Below, piece by piece: positions 47,913 through 56,107 of a stretch of 64,000 nucleotides of DNA (its first letter is position 1; every line of letters begins with the position of its first letter). The DNA is from Halorubrum lipolyticum DSM 21995 (GTDB taxonomy: Archaea > Halobacteriota > Halobacteria > Halobacteriales > Haloferacaceae): contig NZ_AOJG01000010.1 of NCBI RefSeq assembly GCF_000337375.1, forward strand, positions 41,872 to 105,871, read 5' to 3'. The notes beneath the pieces were generated by a model. The model saw nothing but the letters and a program-made list of their open reading frames with translations, did no database searches and had not been told where the DNA came from. The position numbers and the translations under genes are program-made.

Positions 47913-48575
47913 TCACTCCTCCTGCGCGACCCGCGACTCCACGAACGCGACCACGTCGCTCAGCTCCTGCTGGCCGATGCCGTGACCGCCCGGATAGCTT
48001 CCTCGGGTGACGGCGGCGCCGATCTCGTCGAACCGGTCGGCCGCCGCGGCCGACCGAGACTCCGGGATCACGCGGTCCCCGGAGCCCGCGCCGACGAACA
48101 CCGGCTTCCCTTCGATCCCGTCCGGGTCGAGGTCGGCGTGCGCGTCCGCGAGGTAGCCGTGGAGCGCGACGACCCACGCGTAGCGGTCCGGCTCTTCCAA
48201 CGCGAGCGAGAGGCTCGTGATCGCCCCCTGACTGAACCCGAGCAGGCCGAGCCGGGCGGGGTCGAGGCCGTACTCGTCGACCGCGGCGTCGACGCTCTCA
48301 CCGACCAGATCGAGGCTCCGCCGAAAGTCCGCCGCGTCGGGCTGGCTCGCCTCGAGGCCGCCGCCGGAGAGGTCGAGCTCGTACCACGTGTACCCGCCCT
48401 GCAGCGGGTCGGGCGCGCGCAGGCTCACGACGTGAAGTCCGTCCGGGAGGTGGCGCGCGACGGGCAGCAGGTCCTCCTCGTCGGCGCCCCGGCCGTGCAA
48501 CACGAAGACGGCGGGGGCACTCTCTGACTCGTCGTCGGGCGCGACGTGGACGTGTTCCAGCGGAATCTCGGTCAT
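47913..48575 (-). CDS. Alpha/beta hydrolase (phospholipase/carboxylesterase family)
   Basis: The 220-residue protein has the oxyanion strand VFVLHGRGADEEDLLPVAR, the nucleophile elbow LLGFSQGAITSL (Ser in GFSQG), the acid in PVFVGAGSGDRVIPES and the histidine in YPGGHGIGQQEL. This is the carboxylesterase/acyl-protein thioesterase-like family, with typical length of about 220. It should hydrolyse short acyl esters; natural substrate unknown. It is divergent from the Dph2 gene. Confidence 0.9.
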   Translation of the reverse strand: MTEIPLEHVHVAPDDESESAPAVFVLHGRGADEEDLLPVARHLPDGLHVVSLRAPDPLQGGYTWYELDLSGGGLEASQPDAADFRRSLDLVGESVDAAVDEYGLDPARLGLLGFSQGAITSLSLALEEPDRYAWVVALHGYLADAHADLDPDGIEGKPVFVGAGSGDRVIPESRSAAAADRFDEIGAAVTRGSYPGGHGIGQQELSDVVAFVESRVAQEE

Positions 48576-48719
48576 GCGTCCCGCGTTCGTCGGCTCGGGG
48601 GTTGTATCCGTCGGCCGCGGCAGCGCGGGCGCGGACTCACGGCCCCGCTCGATCCCGAACGATCACGAGGATGAGCGTCGAGCGCGCCGTTTAACCGTCC
48701 CCCCGCGTAATTCGCGTTC

Positions 48720-49763
48720 ATGAGCGGCTCCACGGAGGGCGACCTCACGAAGACGGGGATGGCCCTGAAACACGACCGCGAGTGGGACTACGAACTCGAT
48801 CGGATCGTCGAGGCGATCGAGGAGCGCGACGCCTCGAAGGTCGGCCTCCAGTTCCCCGAGGGGCTCAAGCGCCGCGGCCCGAAGGTCGCCGACGACCTCC
48901 GCGAGGTCGCGCCCGACGACGTGACCTTCATGCTGTCCGGACAGCCCTGCTACGGCGCCTGCGACCTCGACACGTACCTGATGCGTCGGACGGACGTGTT
49001 CGTCCACTTCGGCCACACGCCGATGAAGGAGTCCGACAGCATCGTCTACGTCCCGCTGTTCTCGAACGTCGACCCCTTCCCGATCATGGAGGACGCGCTC
49101 GAGGAGGAACTCACGGCTCCGGAGGAGGACGCCGACGTGGGGCTCGTCACGACGGCCCAGCACATGAACCGGTTCGAGGAGATGACCGGCTGGCTGGAGG
49201 AGCGCGGCTACGAGGTCCACACCCGCCGCGGCGACGACCGGCTCACGAAGGAGGGGCAGGTGCTCGGCTGCAACTACGCCTCCGCGGACATCGACGCCGA
49301 GCAGGTGCTGTACGTCGGCGGCGGGAAGTTCCACCCGGTGGGGCTCGCGATGGAACACCCGGACAAGCGCGTCGTCATCGCCGACCCCGTCAACAACGCG
49401 GTCTCGGTCGCGGAGCACGACCAGTTCCTCAAGCAGCGCTACGCCTCGGTCCACAAGGCGATGGGCGCCGAGAAGTGGGGCGTCATCTTCTGTACGAAGA
49501 TCGGCCAGGGCCGCTGGGAGAAGGCCCAGGAGATCGTCGAGAACAACGAGAACGCCTACCTGATCACGATGGACGAGGTGACGCCGGACCGCCTCCGCAA
49601 CTTCGACATGGACGCGTTCGTCAACACCGGCTGCCCCCGGATCACGACCGACGACGGCCCGCGGTTCCACAAGCCCATGCTGACGCCGGGCGAGTACGAG
49701 GCGGCGATCGGCGAGAAGCCGCTCGACTCGATCGAGTTCGACACGTTTCACGACACCTGGTGA
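48720..49763 (+). CDS. dph2: Diphthamide biosynthesis enzyme Dph2 (radical SAM-like 4Fe-4S)
   Basis: The 347-residue enzyme transfers the 3-amino-3-carboxypropyl group of SAM to a histidine of elongation factor 2. It carries LQFPEGLKRRGPKVA, then three separated cysteines that hold the non-classical 4Fe-4S cluster: SGQPCYGACDLD, EGQVLGCNYASA and NTGCPRITTDD. VHFGHTPM and FCTKIGQGRWEKA are further family blocks. Archaea use a homodimer. The pathway's last enzyme, the Dph6-like protein, is at 39780. Confidence 0.95.
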   Translation: MSGSTEGDLTKTGMALKHDREWDYELDRIVEAIEERDASKVGLQFPEGLKRRGPKVADDLREVAPDDVTFMLSGQPCYGACDLDTYLMRRTDVFVHFGHTPMKESDSIVYVPLFSNVDPFPIMEDALEEELTAPEEDADVGLVTTAQHMNRFEEMTGWLEERGYEVHTRRGDDRLTKEGQVLGCNYASADIDAEQVLYVGGGKFHPVGLAMEHPDKRVVIADPVNNAVSVAEHDQFLKQRYASVHKAMGAEKWGVIFCTKIGQGRWEKAQEIVENNENAYLITMDEVTPDRLRNFDMDAFVNTGCPRITTDDGPRFHKPMLTPGEYEAAIGEKPLDSIEFDTFHDTW

Positions 49764-49867
49764 GCGGCGCGACACGGAGCCGCTGACACCTCGGCGGCCG
49801 CGGACCCGGTCGGTTTTGCGCTCCCCGAATGGAGAAAGGGTTTCACTCGTGAGAGGGATCTCCGCGC

Positions 49868-50656
49868 ATGGTCCCGACACAGGTTGCGTCCCTCCTCCGG
49901 CGCGTGGTCGCCGCGACCGGTCCCGCGCTCGATCGTCCGCCGCAGTGGACCGGCTTGGAACTCCTCGGATCGGCGGCCGTCGAGTTCGTCGTGACCGCCG
50001 TCGGCGTCGCTCTCGTCAGCGTGGTCGTCTCGACGGTCGCTCCCGACTTCACCGACGGCGGCGTCGAATACCTCCGAGCGGAGCCCGGAGAGGCGTTCGT
50101 CTACGGAGTCGCGGCGTACGTGGCGGTCGCCGTCGCGATGTTCGCACTCGCGATCACCATCATCGGCCTCATCGTCGTCGTCCCCGCAGTGATCGTCCTC
50201 GCGATCCTCAGCTTCGGCGGGACGGCCGTCTCCGCAATGGGGCTCGGCGCGTGGATCCGATCGATGCTCGGGAGAGGGGCCGCGGGCGGGCGCGGGCCCG
50301 ACCTCGTCGTCGGCGCGGTCGCGTGGGCGGGGCTCGACCTCGTTCCCGTCCTCGGCGGACTCGCGAGGTTCGTCGTCGGCGCGATGGGGTTCGGCTACCT
50401 CGCGCTCTGGATCGCGAACGGTCGGTTCGACCGCGATTACGGCTCCGTCGACGCGGGCGGGTACGGGGGATCCGGCGGCTCGACGCGCGGTCCGGACGCC
50501 GTCGACGAGGACGCCGCCGATGAGGGCTCGGACGACGCTCCCGACCGCTTCCGCAACATCGCGGCGTTAGACGCCGAGCGCGAGGCGGAGGCGAACGAGC
50601 GAGCGGCGGGGAGTGACGCGTCCGACGAGACCGACCCGGCCGGGCGCGAGCGATAG
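49868..50656 (+). CDS. Haloarchaeal multi-pass membrane protein, unknown function
   Basis: The 262-residue protein has about five hydrophobic segments (about residues 33-55, 80-115 which may be two helices, 118-135 and 150-185). They are followed by a hydrophilic acidic tail of about 70 residues (RFRNIAALDAEREAEANER). No catalytic motif is seen. It resembles small haloarchaeal DUF-type membrane proteins near cell-surface genes, but I do not recognise the family. It starts 105 bases after the dph2 stop. Confidence 0.7.
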   Translation: MVPTQVASLLRRVVAATGPALDRPPQWTGLELLGSAAVEFVVTAVGVALVSVVVSTVAPDFTDGGVEYLRAEPGEAFVYGVAAYVAVAVAMFALAITIIGLIVVVPAVIVLAILSFGGTAVSAMGLGAWIRSMLGRGAAGGRGPDLVVGAVAWAGLDLVPVLGGLARFVVGAMGFGYLALWIANGRFDRDYGSVDAGGYGGSGGSTRGPDAVDEDAADEGSDDAPDRFRNIAALDAEREAEANERAAGSDASDETDPAGRER

Positions 50657-50673
50657 CGTCGGGGACGGACCGC

Positions 50674-51126
50674 TCACCGAGTCGCCTCGACCTCCCGTTC
50701 CACGTAGTCGACGGCGTCCGCGGGCGAGGCCATCGCATCCACGCCCTCGATGTCGTGCGTGTCGATCCCGGCGACGGCGCGCCCGTGCGCGAGCGCCATC
50801 CCGATCTCCGAGAGCGTGCCGTGCGAGCCGTCGACCGCGATCGCGGCGTCGCCGTTCAGCACCACGAGCGCGTTGCGGGCGTGGCCGAGCCCCGTCGCGA
50901 TCGGTACCGTGACGTGCGGGTTCGCGTCCGCGCGGCGGTCGGTCGGAAGGATACCGATCGTCTCTCCGCCGGCGTCCGCAGCGCCGCGGCAGACGGCCTC
51001 CATCACGCCGCCGAGGCCGCCACAGACCACGGTGTGACCGCGGTTCGCGAGTCGTTCTCCGAGCGCTTCGGCGACCGCCGCCGTCTCGGGCGGGACCGAG
51101 CTCCCCCCGATGACACTGACGCGCAT
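50674..51126 (-). CDS. SLOG/TIGR00725-like Rossmann-fold nucleotide-binding protein
   Basis: The 150-residue protein starts MRVSVIGGSSVPPETAAVAEALGERLANRGHTVVCGGLGGVMEAVCRGA (first part VSVIGGSS and GGLGGVMEAV are the key motifs), followed by GILPTDRRADANPHVTVPI and VDGSHGTLSEIGMALAHGR. That is the TIGR00725 subgroup of the SLOG family, related to LOG-type nucleotide phosphoribohydrolases. The PGGxGTxxE motif of true LOG enzymes is here DGSHGTLSE. Probably binds a nucleotide; activity uncertain. Confidence 0.85.
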   Translation of the reverse strand: MRVSVIGGSSVPPETAAVAEALGERLANRGHTVVCGGLGGVMEAVCRGAADAGGETIGILPTDRRADANPHVTVPIATGLGHARNALVVLNGDAAIAVDGSHGTLSEIGMALAHGRAVAGIDTHDIEGVDAMASPADAVDYVEREVEATR

Positions 51127-51219
51127 ACCGCGGGACGCGGGTCGGACGTATATAAATGGGAGCCGTACGTGTCGCGATGTTGGTGAAACCCTTTTAAGTG
51201 CTGAGCGTCGACACTCCCT

Positions 51220-51876
51220 ATGACGTACGATACCGTCGTGTTCGACAACGACGGTGTCCTCGTGGGCCGCACGCGCTTCGACGTGCTCCGGGATGCGACC
51301 CGGAACGCGTTCGAGGAGTGCGGCGTCGAGGAGCCCGATCCGGACGACGTAGAGCGCATGACCATCGGTGCGACCCCCGGCAGCGTGGGGACCGTCTGCC
51401 AGACGTACGACCTCGATCCGGGGTCGTTCTGGCGGACCCGGGACGATGTGGTCTCGAAGGCCCAACAGCAGGAGGCGCGCGAGGGGCGCAAGACTCCCTA
51501 CGACGACCTCGACCAGCTGCAGAGCCTCGACGTGGAGATGGGGATCGTCTCCTCGAACCAGCAGGCCACCGTCGACTTCCTCGTCGAACACTTCGACGGC
51601 TTCGAGCGGTTCGGGGCCGCCTACGGCCGCGAACCAACGATCCACTCGCTCCAGCTCCGCAAGCCGAACCCCCACTACATCGAGCAGGCGCTCGGCGACC
51701 TCGACGCCGGCAACGCGCTGTTCGTCGGCGACAACGAGTCGGACGTGCGCGCCGCCGAGAACGCGGGCATCGACTCCGCGTTCATCCGTCGTCCGCACCG
51801 CCGCGACTGGGAGCTGAACGTCTGGCCCACCTGGGAGATCGAGCGGCTCTCCGACCTCCACGACATCGTCGGCTAG
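51220..51876 (+). CDS. HAD-superfamily hydrolase (phosphoglycolate phosphatase-like)
   Basis: The 218-residue protein has all four HAD motifs: VVFDNDGVLVGRTR (DxD nucleophile), GIVSSNQQATVDF (Ser/Thr of motif II), RKPNPHYIEQAL (motif III lysine) and FVGDNESDVRAAENAG (motif IV acids). The cap domain lies between motifs I and II. It removes phosphate from small metabolites; phosphoglycolate is a common substrate of close relatives. It follows a short promoter with CTTTTAAG about 25 bases upstream of the ATG. Confidence 0.9.
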   Translation: MTYDTVVFDNDGVLVGRTRFDVLRDATRNAFEECGVEEPDPDDVERMTIGATPGSVGTVCQTYDLDPGSFWRTRDDVVSKAQQQEAREGRKTPYDDLDQLQSLDVEMGIVSSNQQATVDFLVEHFDGFERFGAAYGREPTIHSLQLRKPNPHYIEQALGDLDAGNALFVGDNESDVRAAENAGIDSAFIRRPHRRDWELNVWPTWEIERLSDLHDIVG

Positions 51877-51978
51877 GGTCGCCGGTTCGGGTCGCCGCGC
51901 TGACCGCGACCCGGCCGGCCGCCCTGCCCGGCACCGCTCTCTCAAGGTTTAACTCCGATCGGGAGCTACGCCGCCACA

Positions 51979-54348
51979 GTGACAGACGCCCCGCCGTGGA
52001 CCGACATCTTCGGCCACGCAGAGCCGTACCCCGAGCAGGCGGACGGGATCGACGCCGCGATCGACGCCGCCGAGGACGGCGGCTTCCTCGCCTTAGAGGG
52101 CGCGTGCGGGACGGGAAAGACGATGCTCGCGCTCACAGCCGGGCTCGACCGCGTCCGCGACCCGGACTCCGACTTCGAGCGCGTCTTCGTCCTCACGAGC
52201 GTCAAACAGCAGCTCCGTCAGTTCGAGACGGACCTCGAGACGATCAACGGGGGCCTCCCCGACGGGTACGACCCGGTCTCCGGGCTCACGCTCGTCGGAA
52301 AGGCGGACGTGTGTCCGTACGCCCGTGAGAACCGCGGCGGGATCGACCGCGAGAACGTGTACGAGCGCTGCGAGGGGCTCCGCGAGCGCACCCGCAACCT
52401 CGTCGGCGACGGCGGCGCGACCACGACATCGAACCTCGTGAGCGAGGCGCGGAGCCAGCAGGTCGGGCTGATGGACTCGGGCTCGAGAGGGAGCGCCGGC
52501 GCGAGCGAGAGCGACGCGCCCGGCGCCGACTACCTCGCCGTCGACGGCGAGCCGACCCCGTACCGGCCGGACACGGAGGAGTTCGAAGGCACCGAGTTCT
52601 GCCCGTTCTACGCCGGGTTCCTCGACGACCTCCCGGAGGACGGCGACCCCGCGGAGGCGGTCCCGTTCGACGTGACCGAACTCGGCCACGTCGGCCCGAC
52701 GGAGCTGGTCCGGCTCGCCGCCGGCCACGGGAGCTGCCCGCACTCGATCATGGGCGCGCTCGTCCCCGAGGTCGAGGTCGTCATCGGCAACTACTACCAC
52801 GCGTTCGACCCCGTGACGACGGGCACGTTCACGGGCGCACTGTTGGACGACTCCACGTTCGTCGTCTGCGACGAGGCGCACATGCTCGAACCGCGGGTGC
52901 GCGACCTCGTGAGCGATCAGGTCGCCGACGCCAGCCTCCGCGACGCCGAGAACGAGCTCACGCGCGTCGTCCAGCCGCTCTCGTTCGAGACGGCGGGCGC
53001 GGAGTCGGACGACGCCGGGCTCGTGCGCGGCGAGCTGGAGGACGCCGACGTGAGCGTCGAGGAGATCGAGGCGGTTCGGGAGTTCTACGCCGACCTCCGT
53101 GGCGAGCTCGACCGCCGCGTGACGGAGCGGCTGGACCGCGATCGCCCCGACTGGCGGGCCTCGATGCGGACGCTCGACGACGACGAGATCGCGCTCCGCG
53201 ACCCGGAGGAGCCGGCCGAAGACGAGATCACGACGTGGGCGAAGCGAGAGGGGTACGGCGACCGCGTCTGGGCCCGCGCGGAGCAGGTCGGCGCGGTCGT
53301 CAAGCGCGTGCTCGACTCGCTCGAAGACGAGGACAAGAAGCGCGCCGCGCCGGGCGTCGGGCGGACCCTCAACGCGTGGTACCGCGAGGGTCACGAGGAC
53401 TTCTTCCGAGCGATCGACTTGGAGCGGACGTGGGACGAGACGGCGCCGCCCGACTCGTGGCGACGCGCGTACAACGCGAGTCTCGGGCTGTACAACTGTC
53501 TCCCGAGCGAACCGATCGGCGATCGGCTCGCGGAGTTCGGCGGCGGCGTGTTGATGAGCGCGACGCTGGAGCCGATGGACGTGTTCCGCGAGGTGACCGG
53601 CCTCGACCACCTCGAAGAGCGGGGGCGGCCGGTCGTCGAGCGCACCTACGGGCTCTCGTTCCCCGCGGAGAACCGCGCGAGCCTCGCGGTCGACGCGCCC
53701 AAATTCACTCACCAGAACCGCGGGGCACCCGGCGAGGAGAACGACACGCGCCTCGCGCACCTCGACGCGACTGCGGCGGTGGCGGGTCGCGAGGGAAACG
53801 TGTTGGTCGGAACTCCCAGCTACGCGGAGGCGACGTGGATGGCCGAGTCACTCTCGGAGCGGCTCGACAAGCCCGTCTTACTCGACGAGTCCTCCGGCGA
53901 CCGCGCCACGGAGTCGCTGAAAGACGACTTCTTCGCGGGCGAGGGGAAGGTCCTCGTGACCAGCCTCCGGGGGACGCTCACCGAGGGCGTCGACTACCGC
54001 GGCGACCGCCTGTCGGCCGCAGTGGTCTGTGGCGTCCCGATCATCAACACGGCCCGACCGCGGACGCGGGCGGTCATCACCGCCTACGACCGCCGGTTCG
54101 AGTCGGGGTTCGAGACCGCGCTCACCGTGCCCGCGGTCCGGAAGGCCCGACAGGCCGTCGGTCGCGTCATCCGCGGCCCGGACGAGCGCGGCGTCCGCGT
54201 CCTCCTCGACGCCCGGTACGCCCGCGAGTCGTGGAACAGCGTCCGAGCGTACCTCCCGGAACACGAGCGAGAGGAGTACCAGCCGGTGAGCCCGGACATG
54301 CTCGGACTCGCGCTGGATCGGTTCGAACGGCGGAGCCGCAGCGATTGA
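51979..54348 (+). CDS. XPD/DinG-family superfamily 2 DNA helicase
   Basis: The 789-residue protein starts with GTG. It shows the Q region PYPEQADGIDAAIDA, Walker A EGACGTGKTMLAL, VVCDEAHML (DEAH box), and the C-terminal motifs VLVTSLRGTLTEGVDYRG and RKARQAVGRVIRGPDERGVRVLLDARYA. Cysteines in LVGKADVCPY and GTEFCPFYAGF, plus others between, fit the 4Fe-4S domain of XPD. The CPH in GHGSCPHSIM is the last cluster ligand. The protein unwinds DNA 5' to 3' and serves repair. Confidence 0.9.
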   Translation: MTDAPPWTDIFGHAEPYPEQADGIDAAIDAAEDGGFLALEGACGTGKTMLALTAGLDRVRDPDSDFERVFVLTSVKQQLRQFETDLETINGGLPDGYDPVSGLTLVGKADVCPYARENRGGIDRENVYERCEGLRERTRNLVGDGGATTTSNLVSEARSQQVGLMDSGSRGSAGASESDAPGADYLAVDGEPTPYRPDTEEFEGTEFCPFYAGFLDDLPEDGDPAEAVPFDVTELGHVGPTELVRLAAGHGSCPHSIMGALVPEVEVVIGNYYHAFDPVTTGTFTGALLDDSTFVVCDEAHMLEPRVRDLVSDQVADASLRDAENELTRVVQPLSFETAGAESDDAGLVRGELEDADVSVEEIEAVREFYADLRGELDRRVTERLDRDRPDWRASMRTLDDDEIALRDPEEPAEDEITTWAKREGYGDRVWARAEQVGAVVKRVLDSLEDEDKKRAAPGVGRTLNAWYREGHEDFFRAIDLERTWDETAPPDSWRRAYNASLGLYNCLPSEPIGDRLAEFGGGVLMSATLEPMDVFREVTGLDHLEERGRPVVERTYGLSFPAENRASLAVDAPKFTHQNRGAPGEENDTRLAHLDATAAVAGREGNVLVGTPSYAEATWMAESLSERLDKPVLLDESSGDRATESLKDDFFAGEGKVLVTSLRGTLTEGVDYRGDRLSAAVVCGVPIINTARPRTRAVITAYDRRFESGFETALTVPAVRKARQAVGRVIRGPDERGVRVLLDARYARESWNSVRAYLPEHEREEYQPVSPDMLGLALDRFERRSRSD

Positions 54349-54464
54349 GGCGCGAGGCGAGGAGACGGTGACCGGAAGCCCGTCGGGGTTACCACTCGCT
54401 TAACGTTTCGTTTGACGCGGGTATGAGGCTCGTAACTAACGCTCCGTAACCCTCGTCCGATCTC

Positions 54465-54617
54465 ATGCAGCAACCGACACCGAAAGAGCGGTACCACGTC
54501 GTCTGCAGGGAGTGTCAGCTCGAACAGCTGTTCAACGTCGTCGACGACGCGAACAGTCTCGAACGCGAACACGTCGCAGAGACCGGCCATCGGGTCGCAG
54601 TCGGCCGAGTTCGCTAG
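54465..54617 (+). CDS. 50-residue zinc-finger-like protein
   Basis: A complete short frame begins MQQPTPKERYHVVCRECQLE and ends AVGRVR. It contains a C-x2-C pair (VVCRECQ) and a H-x6-H pair (EHVAETGHRV), which together form a small zinc-binding site. Spacing of 26 residues separates Cys17 and His40. Several small zinc-finger proteins of this size exist in haloarchaea and some affect biofilm formation and gene control. The ATG at 54465 lies after a short AT-rich stretch (GTAACTAACG). It fits a single-gene unit before the convergent aIF2-beta gene. Confidence 0.6.
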   Translation: MQQPTPKERYHVVCRECQLEQLFNVVDDANSLEREHVAETGHRVAVGRVR

Positions 54618-54763
54618 CTCGCGTCGTTCGGACGGGGACCGTACCGGCGCGGTTTGTCGTCCGAAACGAGTCGGAAAAGCCGTCGGTGCAGAACAGCGCG
54701 CCGACGGAGAGCGAGACGGCACGACAACGGGAAGCGGAGGACTGGGTCTCCCCCGTCGGCCCG

Positions 54764-55375
54764 TCAGTTCTCGCGGCGGGCGAACGCGAGGTTGCCGGAG
54801 ACGTTCTTGATGTAGGCCGTGACCGTCTCGCCTTCCTGTGCGCCGGGGACGAACACCGTGTACTCGCCGCGCTCGGCGACGCCGTCGCCTTTGCGGCCGG
54901 TGCCGACGATCTCGAGCTCGTACGTCTTGCCGGACTCGATCGCTTCCTCCTGACGCTGCGTGTTCGAAGTGTTCTGCTTCGCGACCGGTCGGAAGGCCCC
55001 ACAGGCCTCACACCGGAGCATCGGGGTGCGGTTCTCGGTCTCAAGTCGAGTGTCCGGAAGACCGCACTCCGAGCAGGTGACGAACGACTCGATGTACGAA
55101 TCGACCGCGGCCTGGAAGTCGCGCTCGCGGAAGTTCCCGCTGTAGCGGGCTCGTCCGTCCTCGTACTGGCCGGCGGTGCCGAGCTCCTGCTGGATCTTCG
55201 AGTGGACGTGTTCGGGGTCGCGGCTCAACGCGTCGGCGATCGCGGAGAGGTTCGTCAGTCGGGTGAACGCGCCGTCCTTCTGCGTCTCCGGGTCCGGGAC
55301 CGACAGCCGCTCGTCGGAGCCGCCCAGGTCCGGAACCTCCTCCATCGCGCGGTCGAGGCTCGATTCGTAGTCCAT
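54764..55375 (-). CDS. eif2b: Translation initiation factor aIF2 subunit beta with C-terminal TRAM domain
   Basis: The 203-residue protein has the eIF2-beta/eIF5 core: FTRLTNLSAIADALSRDPEHVHSKIQQELGTAGQ (about residues 37-70), then the C4 zinc ribbon CSECGLPDTRLETENRTPMLRCEACGAF with C-x2-C pairs. The C-terminal TRAM domain begins at about residue 148 (GKTYELEIVGTGRKGDGVAERGEY). It joins aIF2-alpha and gamma to deliver initiator tRNA to the ribosome. TRAM fusion is typical of haloarchaea. The initiator tRNA-Met gene lies directly upstream on the same strand. The gene symbol follows common archaeal usage. Confidence 0.93.
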   Translation of the reverse strand: MDYESSLDRAMEEVPDLGGSDERLSVPDPETQKDGAFTRLTNLSAIADALSRDPEHVHSKIQQELGTAGQYEDGRARYSGNFRERDFQAAVDSYIESFVTCSECGLPDTRLETENRTPMLRCEACGAFRPVAKQNTSNTQRQEEAIESGKTYELEIVGTGRKGDGVAERGEYTVFVPGAQEGETVTAYIKNVSGNLAFARREN

Positions 55376-55505
55376 GTCCGAGCGGACGGCGGCGCGACGG
55401 AAATCGCTTCCGGGTTCGGGATCGAACGGCGGCGACGCGACTACCGGTCGAGGAACGAGCGGGAGAAGCGAACGCGCGACTCGGCGTGTGGCGTTCGTCC
55501 AGAAG

Positions 55506-55580
55506 TAGCGGGAGGTAGATTTGAACTACCGATCTCCGGGTTATGAGCCCGGCGGAATCTCCTGGCTATCCCATCCCGCT
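55506..55580 (-). tRNA. Initiator tRNA-Met, anticodon CAU
   Basis: The 75-base minus-strand sequence folds with acceptor stem AGCGGGA/TCCCGCT and discriminator A. The A1-U72 pair and the three G-C pairs of the anticodon stem (CCGGG-CTCATAA-CCCGG) identify it as initiator. The T arm is GTAGTTCAAATCTAC. A TATA-like CTTAACAG lies about 23-30 bases upstream on the minus strand. CCA is not encoded and no intron is present. Confidence 0.96.
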
Positions 55581-55696
55581 ATCGTATCAAAACCGCGTGC
55601 GACTGTTAAGGGTTCTGATCCCGTCGCCCGTATGCGATTCGTCCACGAACCGTTTAAATACTTCTCAGAGCAGTCGCCCGCGGTCGCCGGCGGCCG
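55581..55696. other. Intergenic region between tRNA-Met and the small membrane protein gene
   Basis: An AT-rich element CGTTTAAATACTTC (about 55648-55661) is present. It could serve as a terminator for the minus-strand gene at 55697 or a weak promoter; no gene was found in these bases. Confidence 0.35.
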
Positions 55697-55945
55697 TCAG
55701 GCGCTTTCGTCGTCGGGAGCGTCGCCGTCTGGGTCGGCACTCGCCGCCGCGTACCGCTGGCGGAGCCGGAGCGCGGCGAGCGCGCCGACCGCGAACCCGA
55801 TCGGCAACACGGCGTCGGCGGGATCCCCCGAGAGTGCGCGCTGGGCGGTCAACCCCGCCATCAGGGCGAAGAGAAGCGCCATCAGCCCGGCGATCGGGAC
55901 CACGTAGCCGTCGGTGAACGGAGTTCGGTCGGGTCCGTCGCTCAT
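55697..55945 (-). CDS. Small two-helix membrane protein
   Basis: The 82-residue protein has two hydrophobic segments (about 13-33 and 41-58) and an acidic tail (DPDGDAPDDESA). The first segment YVVPIAGLMALLFALMAGLTAQRALSGD is typical of haloarchaeal small membrane proteins of unknown function. The ATG at 45 bases before the acyl-CoA synthetase region (55945) is preferred; the longer upstream frame is a shadow. It lies on the strand opposite its downstream neighbour. Confidence 0.65.
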   Translation of the reverse strand: MSDGPDRTPFTDGYVVPIAGLMALLFALMAGLTAQRALSGDPADAVLPIGFAVGALAALRLRQRYAAASADPDGDAPDDESA

Positions 55946-56107
55946 ACGGATACGTCGGGGAGGGCGGATTAAAAACCCGAGGCGGACGCGGCCGGGACGA
56001 TCGCCGTCGACGCGAGCGTGATCGGGGCGCTTGCGGCCGAAGCGATGGGGGCGCCCGCCTTGCGTCGGCCGCAAACGCTTTTATGAATGATAGATAGTGA
56101 TCAACTG

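Noticed and set aside
52093..53760. A 555-residue minus-strand frame inside the helicase gene
   Set aside because: It is antisense to a helicase with all motifs intact and shows no family features of its own.
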